From Lasioglossum baleicum (taxonomy: Eukaryota; Arthropoda; Insecta; Hymenoptera; Halictidae): 64,000 nucleotides of DNA. This document shows positions 41,314 to 53,341 of this stretch, in pieces. Numbering within the stretch: position 1 is the stretch's first letter; every line of letters begins with the position of its first letter. The position numbers and the translations under genes are program-made. The notes beneath the pieces are model-generated. The model worked only from the letters and a program-made list of their open reading frames with translations. It searched no databases and had not been told where the DNA came from. The stretch is taken from positions 12,214,001 through 12,278,000 of the forward strand of contig NC_134930.1 in the NCBI RefSeq assembly GCF_051020765.1, in the 5' to 3' direction.

Positions 41314-42311
41314 TAAAACGAGTAATCATTTTAAATATTAATTGATAACGTAATCGATGCGCGGTCTGGAGTTGCTCTTCAAAGGATGCTCGACGTGATA
41401 ACAAACTCGACGAATATGTTCGAATTGTTAATTACAGACGAAGTCCGATCGAAGCTTCAGATATTTCTTCATTTTCCACTGTTTCCGTTTAATTCCGACA
41501 CGGAGGAATTGCCGGAAAGAGACAAATTCGCTGGAAGTAGATTGTCTCGCGTGCGAATTACACGGAATAATATCTCTGAAGGGTCGCAGAAAAAATCGCG
41601 GAACGCCGGTAAAGTAATGTTGCGTGGTCTCATGCAAAAATTTGCGGCCACTTCGGGGAAAAAATAATGTGCCGTATCCGCAACATTTCTATACGCGCCG
41701 GTTGCGATGCGATTAATCGACGTTGCGTATCAGTGGCACTCAACTGTTGCTCGCTAACCTAACCGAAAATATTCCACTATTGTTCTCCGCAGCTTTCAAC
41801 TTTCTACTGATCGCGCCAAACGACTTGAACAGATTTCGCCTGTCTTTCAGTTGTTCATAATTCGAACTTGTATAATGTTGACATTAATTTCATCGGAGTC
41901 GCGGAGAAATAAATGAAAGCACTCCGTAAAAACCGTATTTACTGAAATGAATACACCGATTGATTGGACGTTAACCGCTGTTAATTATAAAATTCAATCT
42001 TGACAACTGAGACACATGACACCGTTAATTGAACTTTCATTCGCATGTTAGTAAATTTCGATTAAATGGACGCGTTTGAATGTTATATGTCATCTTTGTT
42101 GAGCGATCAATCGGGAAATATAAATACTTTGATAAGTTAATTGAAGCAGGGAAATGGAGCTGACGAGTAAACATAGGTTCTCGATGTGTTACTGTTAATT
42201 AGCTACCAAAGGAATAAATAAAGCAGTGATCTACAGAGCTACCTTTTGTTAATTGTATGTTTCTTTTCCATCAGCTGTTAATATTGTTTCTAACCTTGTA
42301 GAAATATCTAA
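41314..42311. other. Gene-free stretch
   Basis: A 93-codon forward frame at 41386-41667 (LPERDKFAGSRLSRVRITRN region, basic C-terminus) is the only coding-like stretch. I cannot identify it and give it low weight because the reverse strand is open too. Confidence 0.25.
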
Positions 42312-42842
42312 CCCAGATAGCACACGACGTCTTCGAGACGTCCATTTTACGTGTATTTTAGGTTTGAAAGTCTTACGCCCTAAAAAGACGTCTTTAAGAC
42401 CATAAAGAGTGTGGTTTTTATATACCCATTATATAGTATTATTTATTCGAGTTAGCGTTTTTGCTTCAATTTCAATTTCAATTTCAATGTCAATTTCAAT
42501 TGTAATTTTAATTTTTATTATTTTTATTGTGATTTTCATTGCAATTGTTATTTTTTTTTACACTTTTTATGTCAATTCCACATGCGTCCTTCTGGTAATT
42601 ATTGGTTTAACTTCACACACGTTTTTGTCGAAATCTATTTTTACTCTCCCCTTCTTTTGATTTAATTAACATTTAGGGACCTTTAAGACTTCTTAGGGAC
42701 GTCTTAAAGACCTCCCGAATATCCTACGATCGTCTACTGAACCTATTTTAAACGTCAAACGTTCGTAGGACATTCAGGACATCTTTAAGACGTTTGAATG
42801 TCCAACTGCAGACGTCTTAAAGACGTCTTCGTGCTATGTGGG
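42312..42842. mobile_element. TIR element with repeated GACGTCTT motifs
   Basis: CCCAGATAGCACACGACGTC at the left and complement CCCACATAGCACGAAGACGT at the right bracket 531 bp. AGACGTC/GACGTCTT-type motifs recur at least eight times within about 120 bp of the two ends, with a CAATTT microsatellite (about 42464-42502) in the middle. No target duplication is clear, and I cannot name the superfamily. Confidence 0.65.
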
Positions 42843-43061
42843 AAAAACACTCAGTTTTTAAATTATTCTGTTTGAACGTAACACTTTAAATATTTCTAAT
42901 TACACAGAAATATTGATTAAGGAACTTGAAACAAGATGAAAGTCTGCTTATGATTAACGAGACGATTAATTTACGAGTCAGCGTCCGAAATCTTGAATGC
43001 TGTATCAGCCATAGTCCACTATTTTACACATTTCTTAATTTCTTTATCAAACCAACGTCGT

Positions 43062-43213
43062 TAGACCACGGATTTTTATGTAAAATTAAAATTATGTGCG
43101 CCAATTGCAAGATATGGTAGCCACGTAGACATTTATTTCCTGTCATAGTAATTTTTACTGTACTGCATTTGATCTACACATTTTTGTCACAAATGCCTAA
43201 AATGCGCTGTCTA
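43062..43213. mobile_element. TAGACTGCGGAT-family MITE, inverted, short
   Basis: TAGACCACGGATTTTTATGT to AATGCGCTGTCTA. The interior CCAATTGCAAGAT and ACACATTTTTGTCACAAATGC are family blocks in inverted order. Confidence 0.65.
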
Positions 43214-43500
43214 ATTTAAGTATTACATTAATCATATTAATGAAAGACTGCAAAAACATAATTCTGCGAGCACTGTTCCCGGTTAATGAATGTGCTACTG
43301 TCTTGCACATCATATTTCCATAAATAATATTGATTGACTAAGAATTCATCGTAACAGGAAACCAAAGGAGATAGTATGATGGGTTTCAATTACGTTGCAT
43401 GACAGAGATGTGTACAATCAGTCACTTAAGTCCACACACGTGAATTTTGAAAATTTCACGCAGAAAAGATTGATTGATTGATGAACATTGTGGTGATAAG

Positions 43501-43636
43501 TAGACTGCAGATTTTATGCGCTTATCACAAAAAACGAGTTCATATGAGTTCATACGAGTTCCTTTTAAACAAGACTTTTGCTGTTTCATGCAATTGACAC
43601 AGCCAATTTTTGTTTCGCATACAGATTTGCAGTCTA
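43501..43636. mobile_element. TAGACTGCGGAT-family MITE, short
   Basis: TAGACTGCAGATTTTATGCG to CATACAGATTTGCAGTCTA over 136 bp. A short tandem CATATGAGTT/CATACGAGTT lies inside. Confidence 0.7.
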
Positions 43637-43923
43637 CTGATCCGAGTCTTGCCTGATAAAACTGATGACATTTATTAACGTTAAATAACACTTCTGTAAT
43701 TCTAATAATCGCGAAACGAAAAACAAATCTATTCCACTATGGTTTCAGTGAACAATTAAACATTACCAATCTCTCAGATGCAGTCTTTAGTAACTGGTTG
43801 TGGTAGTGGTGAAAAAAATGAAAACACAAAGAAAACAATACACTGAAATTATGTTCGTATTTGAAAATAGGCATTCGTATATTTTAATAATATATGTATA
43901 AGTAAACATAATAGTATGTCGTG
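43637..43923. other. Unclassified spacer
   Basis: No recognisable structure. Confidence 0.3.
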
Positions 43924-44031
43924 AATAATAATATTAATAATAATAATAATAGTAATAATTACTAATAATAATAATTACCAATAATAATAATAATTACTAA
44001 TAATAATAATAATAATTAATAATAATAATAT
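43924..44031. repeat. (TAA)n microsatellite
   Basis: About 108 bp of AATAATAATAAT with occasional ATTACTAA interruptions. Confidence 0.92.
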
Positions 44032-44399
44032 TGTTAGAATAACAAAATAAATCCTAAGACACATAACTATGCCGCTCAAGGATAATAATGATAAAAATCA
44101 ATAGTTCTAATTAAAAAGAGAAACAAAGCACCGTCATCACATCGGGGTGGCTTCGGTTTGAGACACGTACCAAAAACGCATAACCCCCAAGGAACTTTAG
44201 TCCGGAAAATTGCGAAAATTAGTCGCGCTAATCGTTTATGGGTTCGTATTTCTATTATGTATAGGTACCTACTAATTATTGTACATGCGACGCCCTATTC
44301 TCAACGCTTGTCTCTCCCCTAGAACCCAAAACGAAAACCCTCGCGACGGAGGGATTCGTTCCGCGGAAGTATTCTCTACGTTTCTGTTTCACGGCTGTT

Positions 44400-44800
44400 C
44401 TTGTTCCCATTTTCTCTCTCCTCCTCTGCTTCTTTCCTTACCTACTCACGCACTCTCATTACACACTCGAAACTCGCAAACACGCACGCCAACACGCGCG
44501 TCACACATCCGGTTGGTACTAATAAAATTCTACTAACGGTCTTGTACTTCGTAAAAGTGCTTGCCAATTACGCATCATCGTGTTTTATCGTCCGTAATAA
44601 ACCTGCGTGTACATACGTCTATAAATATAAATATATTTATATATATATATATATATAATATATATATCTCTATGTATATATGCCTTTTTTGTATTTTAAA
44701 TAGGCGTCTACATACCGTGTACGTGTGTTCTCGTTTGTGTGCGTGCGCGTGTTCGTCTGTTCATATATGTGTGTGTGTGTATGTGTTTGTCTGGGGTGAC
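44400..44800. repeat. TC, CA, TA and TG microsatellites
   Basis: TCTCTCC and ACACGC tracts (44410-44510), (TA)n at about 44630-44665 and (GT)n at about 44768-44782. The TC-then-TG order on the + strand is like that at 12.2 and 38.8 kb. The frames called here are artefacts. Confidence 0.85.
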
Positions 44801-45947
44801 TCGTGTGATAAAGCCGCGATAGGGTTACCTAACTCTTTGTAACTGTTTTAATACTGTCAATAACGCCCGCTAAACGATAAATGAAGGAAAATCAGAAGAA
44901 GAGGAACGCCTCTCTCGTTGGAGGTTAATACGTCTGACAGCAGCACGGGAATACTACTGGTCGCCATTTTCGTCTTCCTCGTTACAAACACGTTGTCGAA
45001 GCTACTCTAATTAACGGGGAAAGTAATAAATCATGAAAAACACGGGAAACGAAAGCATAAGCTCGCAATGACGATCGAATTCCTGTATAATTTCTGAACG
45101 AAGATGTACATCCGTGTCGATCCTTCGGTTCTTTCCAGGAGAATGCTCGCCGCATCTGCTCGATCATTCCCTCTCGGTTCTCGTCCTTTCCGGGCAAGAT
45201 CGATTCTCGCTCGTTGCCATTTCCCGTGGAGAAAAAAAACTAGGCTCACAGAGTATGTATTTCGCCCGTCGATCAACGGTTCTGCTAGACAGCCCTTTTT
45301 CTTTTTTCTTTCCGTTTTGTCGCAGGAACTCTAATTAGGAATAGAATCTACCGGATATGTGTCTGTGTCTGTGTGTGTATTGCAACGTGACACTACCTGG
45401 CAAGAAGCATGAACGATATGCTACGTGTACGTTCTATTTACAATCGAGTCCAAGATCAACACTGTCGTGGAAACGCTACAAAAGTACAAGTCGAACCTTG
45501 GCCAAACGAACACGCCGACGATGATCGGCCGCGAGGTAAACCTAAACTAAACAGAAAAAAGAAAATAAAGAACAAAATAAACTGTCACAACGTTCGTGGA
45601 CGGAAAGGGTTCACGCATCCCTCGCGCATAACTTAAAAAGAAAACGTACGTTGCTATAGGTGTATCGAGCGGTCTTCAGGCTTGTAGGAGGAGCTACGGC
45701 GAATTAGTACAAGATGAAGGAGCACGTTGGAGGTCTTCGACGTTTTACTGACGAATTTTAATAACTCCGGTTAAACTTTCAATTTAAGGTCGACCCTTAA
45801 ATGAACTCTGGGCCGATGTATTTTTTAATACTTTTAATAAGATGGAACTGTGAAATGATTTTCGGTCTATCGATCAGCAATTGTAAATTTTTAATGCATA
45901 ACAAACAAAGCTTTGATTATTTACATTATCACTACTTGTACTAGTCT
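44801..45947. other. Gene-free stretch
   Basis: Frames of 70-81 codons overlap on both strands at 44982-45338 with no recognised domain. A TCTGTGTCTGTGTGTG tract lies near 45362. Confidence 0.3.
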
Positions 45948-46449
45948 TAGACAGCGGATTTTCTGCATTTGCGACAAAAATGAGCAGGTGCAATTTAAAA
46001 CGGTGAAAATATTAGAAGAATTTTGAAATACTGTTATATTATTTTCAACCTATTCAACATATATAGGTGCACTTTAAAATAGTATAATTATTAAAATTAT
46101 TTAACACTAGAACTACAGGATGAGTCAGAATGACTTGTTACTGATTTGTTCTTTTAGAGATATTAAAGTTATAAATATGTTCTTCTGAGACTTTTTTTTA
46201 GAGAACTTCTCTATTGAAGTACATATTTCAACGAAATTGGTACGAAGTCTAAATAAATGCAATTTTGTCATTATTATAAGGCAATGTATGCCAATTGCGT
46301 TTAGTGCTCGGTAGTTCTAGTGTTAAAAGCACTGTTACATTGTTTTCAACCTATTAAGCATATTAAGAACGAAAATAAATTTCTATTTCACTCCAGTTCG
46401 TTGCAATTCTGGTAGAAAATTTTGATTTTTCGTAAAGATCCGCTATCTA
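45948..46449. mobile_element. TAGACTGCGGAT-family MITE split by a TTAA element
   Basis: TAGACAGCGGATTTTCTGCA at the left and CGTAAAGATCCGCTATCTA at the right. The family interior (AGCAGGTGCAATTTAAAACG, AATATTAGAAGAATTTT, TTATTTTCAACCTATTCAAC) is partly duplicated on both sides of the insert: ACTGTTA(T/C)ATT(A/G)TTTTCAACC occurs at about 46033 and 46334. This gives both the consensus and evidence of local rearrangement. Confidence 0.85.
46105..46322. mobile_element. piggyBac-like TTAA MITE, CACTAGAACTACC end
   Basis: CACTAGAACTACAGGATGAG at the left and complement CACTAGAACTACCGAGCACT at the right, with TTAA at 46101-46104 and 46323-46326. 218 bp, no coding capacity. It is nested in the TAGACTGCGGAT copy and therefore younger than it. 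Confidence 0.88.
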
Positions 46450-46714
46450 ATTATGACGTCTCACAAAGATATCGTATGTCTTTGCAATCACTTCTTTCGT
46501 GTCATTTGTTCTATTAAATCCAGTAGTGAAATGTTTCGAACAGGTTTAAAAAGCTATATTTGAATATGCAATATGAAATTATTTTGAATACGATCAGGAG
46601 GCAAGATCAATCGAAGACTCGCAACACAATTTCACAGTAATGGATTCGCCTGTTTGCCATTTCGAGCACTCGCGATCCTAGAAGCCTCAAGTCCGCTCAG
46701 CAGTAATCTATATA

Positions 46715-46835
46715 CACTACTTCTAAAAAATACTTGATCACTTACAATACGTAAAATTGATAAATAAAACTGATATCCCCTAAGGTTTTGTCGTTTCGTT
46801 TCGAATCAGTGATCAATTACATTTGCGCGGTAGTG
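46715..46835. mobile_element. Short Tc1-like MITE, CACTACNGCGCAAAT end
   Basis: CACTACTTCTAAAAAATACT then TGATCAC at the left; complement CACTACCGCGCAAATGTAAT then TGATCAC at the right; TA flanks both. 121 bp. Confidence 0.75.
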
Positions 46836-48932
46836 TATATGGCTCTCTTGATACTTTGAGCAGAGCGATGATCTTATCAAATCGAATTAAACATATCACA
46901 TTTCGAATGACTGAGAAACAAACAAACAATCAACCAACAGATTTCTCAAATAAATTTCTCCGGAGTTGGTCAAGACAGAATCGATACGCTCGAAGTATCT
47001 ACGAAAGAACACCGTGTAACAAAAAAAAACATAAGAGACGCGCGCGACTTAACAGTTTTGCGTCACGCGCGACGTTTTAAACAATATTACATCGGATAAT
47101 AGTTTCGCCGCGTCGTTATTAATTAAACCCTGCAATCGAAGGATGTTCGAGCGAGCGCAAAAGTGTTAAGAGCCGCGGCAAGGATAAATAATCGTTCGTT
47201 TAAGCTACCGGCAAGCACGAGGGGAACCTTCGAAATAATATTAAAACAGAAAATAAAATAAAGAAACGAAAGACACTTTTACTTATGTAACTTCAGCTAC
47301 GTTTCAGGCTTCGCGTTGGATTTTGGACGTCTCGGTTGATTACTTACGCGGTATCTACATATACGATAGGACGTTAACGTGTACCACGCTAATAAGTACG
47401 ATCTATCATCTACACGTTATATACAATTAAGTTAGAACGAGTCTTTAGGAACTTTAGAACAGAAACTCGAGTGCTACGTCGAACTAAGAGCTAACATTTC
47501 AATAAGACGCGATCCCAAGACCTTCCAGGAGCTGAATAGAAGCCTCTCCACCATCCCGTCGCGTCGGTGTCAATTTTTGCATCTTGAAGAACCTAAACCA
47601 AACCGAATCACACTGTCCTCTAATCGGCTTTCATCTCCGCGCAGACACGATCGAATTAGAGCGAGAGAACGTTTATTCGAGGGTAAGATGTTCGTTCTGT
47701 AAGATGCAATATCGCCCATTAATCGATCTATCTCGATTCTTTTCGATAGTTTTTTTTGGCGAACGATTACCAACTAAAGATTTCACGAGGACGACATAAG
47801 AGTCTACTGGAAATATTTATAATGTATGCGTGTTCTATGTACAGAAACCGACGTACAAACGAATTCGAGGCACGTGCCGTTTTTCAAAATGGACGACGAG
47901 GATGAGATCGAAAATCGAACGAACTTCGTGAAACTCTTTTCGTAGAACCTCCTGCCTGATCGACACTGGAAAATTCATATTCCCCACAAATGGAACGTGA
48001 TTTCTGAAATTATTGGATTGAAAGTGATATAGCATGCGTTAAATGAGGATAAGAAGACTGCCAAGTGTAAATTAAGAGAAGTTGGGAAGCATGATACCCG
48101 ATGGGGAACATGAGAAACACATGTTTTTACAAGTTCTGTTAAAATTTTTGATGTTGTCCACGCTCGATTAATTTCTGGTTATTTGCAATTAATCGTGAAA
48201 CAGTCCAACGCATTGCGATGATTATAAGTTTCGCTTTCGACAATATCCTTCATGGAAACCATGCTTTTTTGTGGAACACATACTCTGAAAGTGTACATTT
48301 TTCCATATGAGTGTTGGAGAGTGAAGCAAGCACCAGTTTGTAAACAATTTGCGTTACGAAAATGGCATCGGTAGTGTGGAATTACACCACACCGTAAACC
48401 GAGCGAAAATAGAAGTAACGCTTCTGTCCGATAAAATATGTAAAATATTTTTTGTACTCGCTACACGTTCTCATTCCAGATCAAATTTTTATTGTCAATC
48501 CAAGTTTTACGCGTGGAATAATTTTCACGTCCAACGATTTCACGTTAATTCTTAAATACATGAACGTAAGAGATATATGTAAAATTTTTCACGTACAGTT
48601 CCCAATTTTTCGCCTGTTCAAATACTAGCTCATTCAATTCGTGGTAATTCTTCGTTCGCTGCAAGCTACAAATTTTTTATTCCTGCGAATTAGTAATCTG
48701 TATGGTCAAATTTTAGGAAAACGATTTGTTCCCTTTCGTTACGCACCGTTGATACGACATATTACTTTCCCGAAATTTTTAGCGACAGTAACCCAATCAT
48801 TTTGCAATTACAGTATAAAAACTTAGTGTCCGGTACTGCATGATTCTTCTGTATGCAGGCTGTCAACGATAGTTTTTGAATTAGTATTTGTATAATGATC
48901 GAACCGAGTAACTTCCTCCATTTTCGAAGTTG
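46836..48932. other. Gene-free stretch
   Basis: About 2.1 kb. Mixed composition to 48000, AT-rich after. Frames of 60-85 codons show no recognised domain. No RNA gene or repeat seen. Confidence 0.3.
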
Positions 48933-49817
48933 CACAGTGGTCCGGGCGGCCGATCTAGCAGTTCATACATTACATTCTAAATGTTTGGCAATGCCGAAAA
49001 TGTCGATATCAATGAAATTTAATAAAAATTATAATTACAACAAGCATTTAAAAATGACCATTTTGTGAATTCGATTTTATCTACTTAGTATTTAATATTT
49101 TTAACGAATTTTTTTTTTTAATGAAGAGCATTCGTTTACCTTGAAAATGCATACCTCAAATTTAGAATTATAGTTCGTCATTTATGAAATAAATAATTCT
49201 TAATGGACTAATGAAAATTGCCGAAGTTATTTCCCTTCGACATGGAATATCTTTTGAGCTCCAAATAGTTCCGCATGTTTTCAACTTGGAATATTTTCAG
49301 TATACTTTTCCTTGTATGATGCCGCAAGAATTATTTCCACCTTCGTCCTTCTTCATGAATCATTATTGTTTAAAGTGTCACAGACACTTCAGTGAATATT
49401 CATGTTTATATGGAACACATATTGCTTTCTAAATGTTCATCACCCGCAAAAACGATTAAATTGGTAAGATTTATTAGAAATTGTACAAGAGCATTTAAAA
49501 ATCAACATTTTATGAATATCATTATGAATTATTGTGCATGATTTTTCAGGCAGTTCCGATGACGAGACAAAAGAGTGTTTTAAACAAAACTCAACCAACA
49601 GTTAGCGGTCTACAAATTGCAATACAAAAATTATAAAAAAATGTTTATTCTACAAAAAATCAAGGTCACCTTTAATTTTTTAAATTTTTGATTTCATAGT
49701 AGTGTAGCTGATGTCGGAACGAATCCAACGATCAATATCTACATTGTTATACCCTTAAATTTCCAAACAGATCTAAAATCTTAATAATCTGCTGGATCAG
49801 CTGCCCGGACCACTGTG
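48933..49817. mobile_element. 885-bp element with CACAGTGGTCCGGGC ends
   Basis: CACAGTGGTCCGGGCGGCCG then ATCTAGCAG at the left; complement CACAGTGGTCCGGGCAGCTG then ATCCAGCAG at the right, about 29 bp with 3 mismatches. No clear 5-bp or other target duplication. The CACAGTG start equals the heptamer of V(D)J signals and of Transib transposons, but the rest does not resemble a known Transib end. The interior has no intact frame. Confidence 0.7.
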
Positions 49818-50574
49818 TAGTCATCTCGAAAAGTACGTTTTATGGAACATCGAGCCGATGGCGTAAGTCGCGCGACAGCAAACGAAATGAATCGATCTAG
49901 TCGACGACGCCGGGGAAAGCGTAGCTATTACGAGGGACAAAGGCGTGAAGGTGGAGGGGAGGGGAGGGGATACTTGCGAAAACGTTGAACTTATCCTAAT
50001 GGTCCGGGTCGAAGCGGCGACGTGTCGATTCTGTACGCGTCGGCTGCCGCCGGATGACCTAAAACCTACGTTAATTGGAACTTTACTAATTGATTGTACT
50101 CTATGTCAGTGGTGCACGACGTTCATTAATTCTCTTCTCGATTGCACTTCGCCGGGCCGATCGTTGTTCCGCGTTTCGCGACCGGCGTAATTGCGACCCC
50201 CGGATGCGTCTACGCTACCCGGAAGCGTCGCGGCGCGGCGCGCCGTGCGTACGTCGACACTTCAGGTTCGGTGGAAAACCGGAAACTTGACGGGCTATCA
50301 CGTGAAAACTCATTTCCCCTTCGCGGCGTAATTAAGAGGCGAGCCCGGTTTACCGACTTTGAAAATCCGATATTTGAGATGTTCCAAAATGGTATTCTGG
50401 TTTTCCAAAAAATCGATCTCTTCTCCGCATTTTCTGTAAACCTTTTCACCGAGGATTACGACCTGATTCGTCATTCGAGCTCGCTGTCGGCATTCAGGAA
50501 ATTTTAATTCTATTACCGAAGGTGTGGATACGTGTCAAAACAACACTAGAAACTCACTGTTCAATTATAATTAC
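49818..50574. other. Gene-free stretch, CpG-rich at 49850-50330
   Basis: GGAGGGGAGGGGAGGGG at about 49952-49968 could form a G-quadruplex. The 121-codon frame at 50142-50507 overlaps others and is not recognised. Confidence 0.35.
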
Positions 50575-50743
50575 TAGACTGCGGATTTTTATGATTCGAA
50601 ATTATAATGCATAATACAAAATTGTAGGAAAATTTTAAAAATTTAATTTCTATTAAAATTATTAACGGAGGAAATAATATTCTATTTGATTTCTATTCGT
50701 TGCAACGCAGACAATTTTTATTTTGCATAAAAATCCGCAGTCA
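50575..50743. mobile_element. TAGACTGCGGAT-family MITE
   Basis: TAGACTGCGGATTTTTATGA to TTGCATAAAAATCCGCAGTC, with TTGCAACGCAGACAATTTTT before the right end. Confidence 0.8.
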
Positions 50744-52414
50744 AATATAACAATTTTTAATTTAAGATTCTACTACCTCTAACATTTTCCAAATTATTTT
50801 TCAAAGGCGGAAAAATATATAGAGACCTGTAATTTGAGTTCAAAATATCTCCATTTCGTAAGCAATCAAGATTTTTAAATTATTTTGATTCAAACCAAAG
50901 CCACGTTCGTACTAGTTAATATGCTATCCATTTTTTTTCGATCAGCAGGAGGATCGAAGTCATAACAACAGTTAACACATTTTTCTCAACACATACTCTA
51001 GGAAAAAATACATAATTCACGTAATTTTCATTATTTTAGTTCGAAAAAAAATCACACGTGTACTTGAAATGCCAATGAACATGTGTGCAAAATCTCAATG
51101 CAAGAGATTTAGTAATTTCTCTGAAAAAAATTCTTAAAACTCTTGCAAAAACGACCTCGAAAACCAGAATACCCCTCGATCAGTTGTTGCGCGTGTAGAG
51201 ATATCCTTGAGGTTCCGGGCGGAGTTCGAAGTATAGTTGCGACATTATTTGCACGATAACTTCGGGACTGAAATATCACTTATACCATATACAAACTCTG
51301 TTTTCTTATATCTTGTCGCTAGCGTCGGAACGCAGAAAAGCGTCAACACCAGCGTCTCGATGAGGCAATACTAATCAAATGATAAAACATTTGGATTTGT
51401 GATGATTCTGTTATGCAATTTTAATATTCGTCACTTTTTCCTGATTGAAACGACACAAATCGAATCATATTTACTCGTTTCATTTTTTCAATTTACGATG
51501 CAGTAGTGGTACTACTTTTGTATTAGAATAATTCTCAAGTCAACAGAACATCCAGAACTTCAAAGGTGCACGTTAATTTCATTTATATTGATAATATATT
51601 CATTAATAAAGTTACTCAATACCCGTTCCTTTTTAAACAAAGATTACAAAGTGTACAGAACAAGCATTTGCATAAACAATCTTTCATCTTTCAGAGTTCA
51701 TCTTAATAATTGAAGTCTAGATTTCATAGTGTACACGACTCATTGAAACTCCACGTCTTTAGATATTCAATAAATTCAGGGAACTTTTTAATTTTTGTAC
51801 AAACTAATAATAACCGCAAGTTTCCGTGTCTGGTTTGCCAGTATGTCATGTAACACTGCGAATAAAACTAAAATGCGATATAACTAAAAGTTTATAAATA
51901 CTACTTCAAAAAGTTACAACAAAAATGTAACGTGTGTCTCACCCTTCCAAATAATTACTTCTCGAAATCTTTTTCTTTCAGAGTCTTTCGATCAACGATA
52001 ATCTAGACATAAAACCGCAGTGGTATATCGAACAGAATTTATTTCGTGCTATGTGTAATTTGCAGTCGTAGAGAACGATCTACACGTGCGCTAAACACAC
52101 CTCGCATCGCCAGATAACATGGACGTTATACTAAACTAGTAGCAATAAAAAAAAATACCGCGTTCTCCATGTCTCCTATTTTTGTAACAACTTCCTGCTA
52201 TAATATTCACGGATAATTTGCACATAATTATAATTTTCGCGCATAATTTTAGCGTTATTTTCGGCTGCTAAGCATTCGACAAGTTTGAGGTTTCGCGGGA
52301 TATATTCGGTACGAATTTCCTTGTGAATCCGATTTCTGCAAAACATTTGTATGGAAATACGGAAGTATTAATGGTGCATCGTTTTCGCGAGTGGAGTCTT
52401 AGACCATATACATA
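50744..52414. other. Gene-free stretch
   Basis: About 1.7 kb of AT-rich DNA with no frame, repeat or RNA that I can support. Confidence 0.35.
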
Positions 52415-52817
52415 CACTACTGTGCAAGAGAAAGAAGCACCCAGTATAATTATAAAATATAATGACAAGCAATATCTTTATGTAGGAATTGTATTGTACA
52501 ATGATTGATTTATTGCATTTAAAGTATCAGATGATTGCATAAGTTCGTGCCGGTTGAAAAATAAAATTCAATCCCTAAATTTTTAAAGAATCTTTCGTAA
52601 TCAATTACATGTATAGTCACCATTCTTTTCTACAACTAGAAAAGTTATTTTCTAGTTATTTTATGCAATCATCTAATCTTAGATAAACCGCAATAACACA
52701 TATTTTCAGAACTATTCAGTTAAACAGTGGAATCCTTTTTCAAAAATTGTTCATAGTTGATTTTTTACGCTTTTCTATTGAATATGGCCGGCTGCTTCTT
52801 TCTTTTGCACAGCAGTT
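52415..52817. mobile_element. Tc1-like MITE, GTGCAAAAGAAAGAAGCACCC family, copy 2, with insertion
   Basis: CACTACTGTGCAAGAGAAAG at the left; right end GGCTGCTTCTTTCTTTTGCA then CAGCAGTT. It aligns with 17715-17974 on both sides of the extra block at 52530-52673. TA precedes it. Confidence 0.82.
52530..52673. mobile_element. 144-bp insertion with GATGATTGCATAA inverted ends
   Basis: Perfect 13-bp inverted ends GATGATTGCATAA and TTATGCAATCATC. The start TTGCATAAGTTCGTGCCGGT is mariner-like. It is absent from the homologous copy at 17715-17974, which gives an empty site for comparison. Confidence 0.75.
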
Positions 52818-53117
52818 TATACTTAGAAACACGGCATAGGACGCAGTGTTCCAAAATAACGAAATATCTGGTGCCTACAGCTGACATTACAAGATAATTC
52901 AAACTAGTGGATGGCGATATAAAAGCAAGGTGTACAAGTATATTTATGCACTATTTCGCAAACATTTGGAAAAATCGTAGAAATTTGTTGCATAAAGAAT
53001 TGTAAGGAACGACAAATATATCTATTCACAAGTAAATATTCTATACTTAATATCGCATGTATGTATATTGTTCTTACTATCCTTTTTTTAAATAAAGTTA
53101 GTCGTGAGGAACATCTA

Positions 53118-53341
53118 TTGGGTTGGCAAGAAAGTAATTTCGGTATTTTAAGGTGAAATAGAGCCGAATTTTTTATTCAAGCAATGAACTTTAACGAATA
53201 AGATATTTTCTCTTATGTTCGACGATCTTTTGCCAAAAATAATAAATAATATTATTTTATTGCTTAAAGTTTATCGGTTGAATAAAGAAATTCGATTTTA
53301 TTTCAATTAAAAATACCGAAATTACTTTCTTGCCAACCCAA
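53118..53341. mobile_element. Mariner MITE, TTGGGTTGGCAAGAAAGTAAT family, copy C
   Basis: TTGGGTTGGCAAGAAAGTAA and complement, with TA at 53116-53117 and 53342-53343. The right half differs from copies A and B (it is more nearly the mirror of the left half), so this copy may be a hairpin-derived variant. Confidence 0.9.

Noticed and set aside
43924..44031. Possible origin or scaffold-attachment AT tract
   Set aside because: A plain (TAA)n microsatellite; nothing beyond composition supports a function.
48933..48960. True V(D)J recombination signal
   Set aside because: Only the heptamer matches; no 12/23 spacer with an ACAAAAACC-like nonamer, and the genome looks invertebrate.
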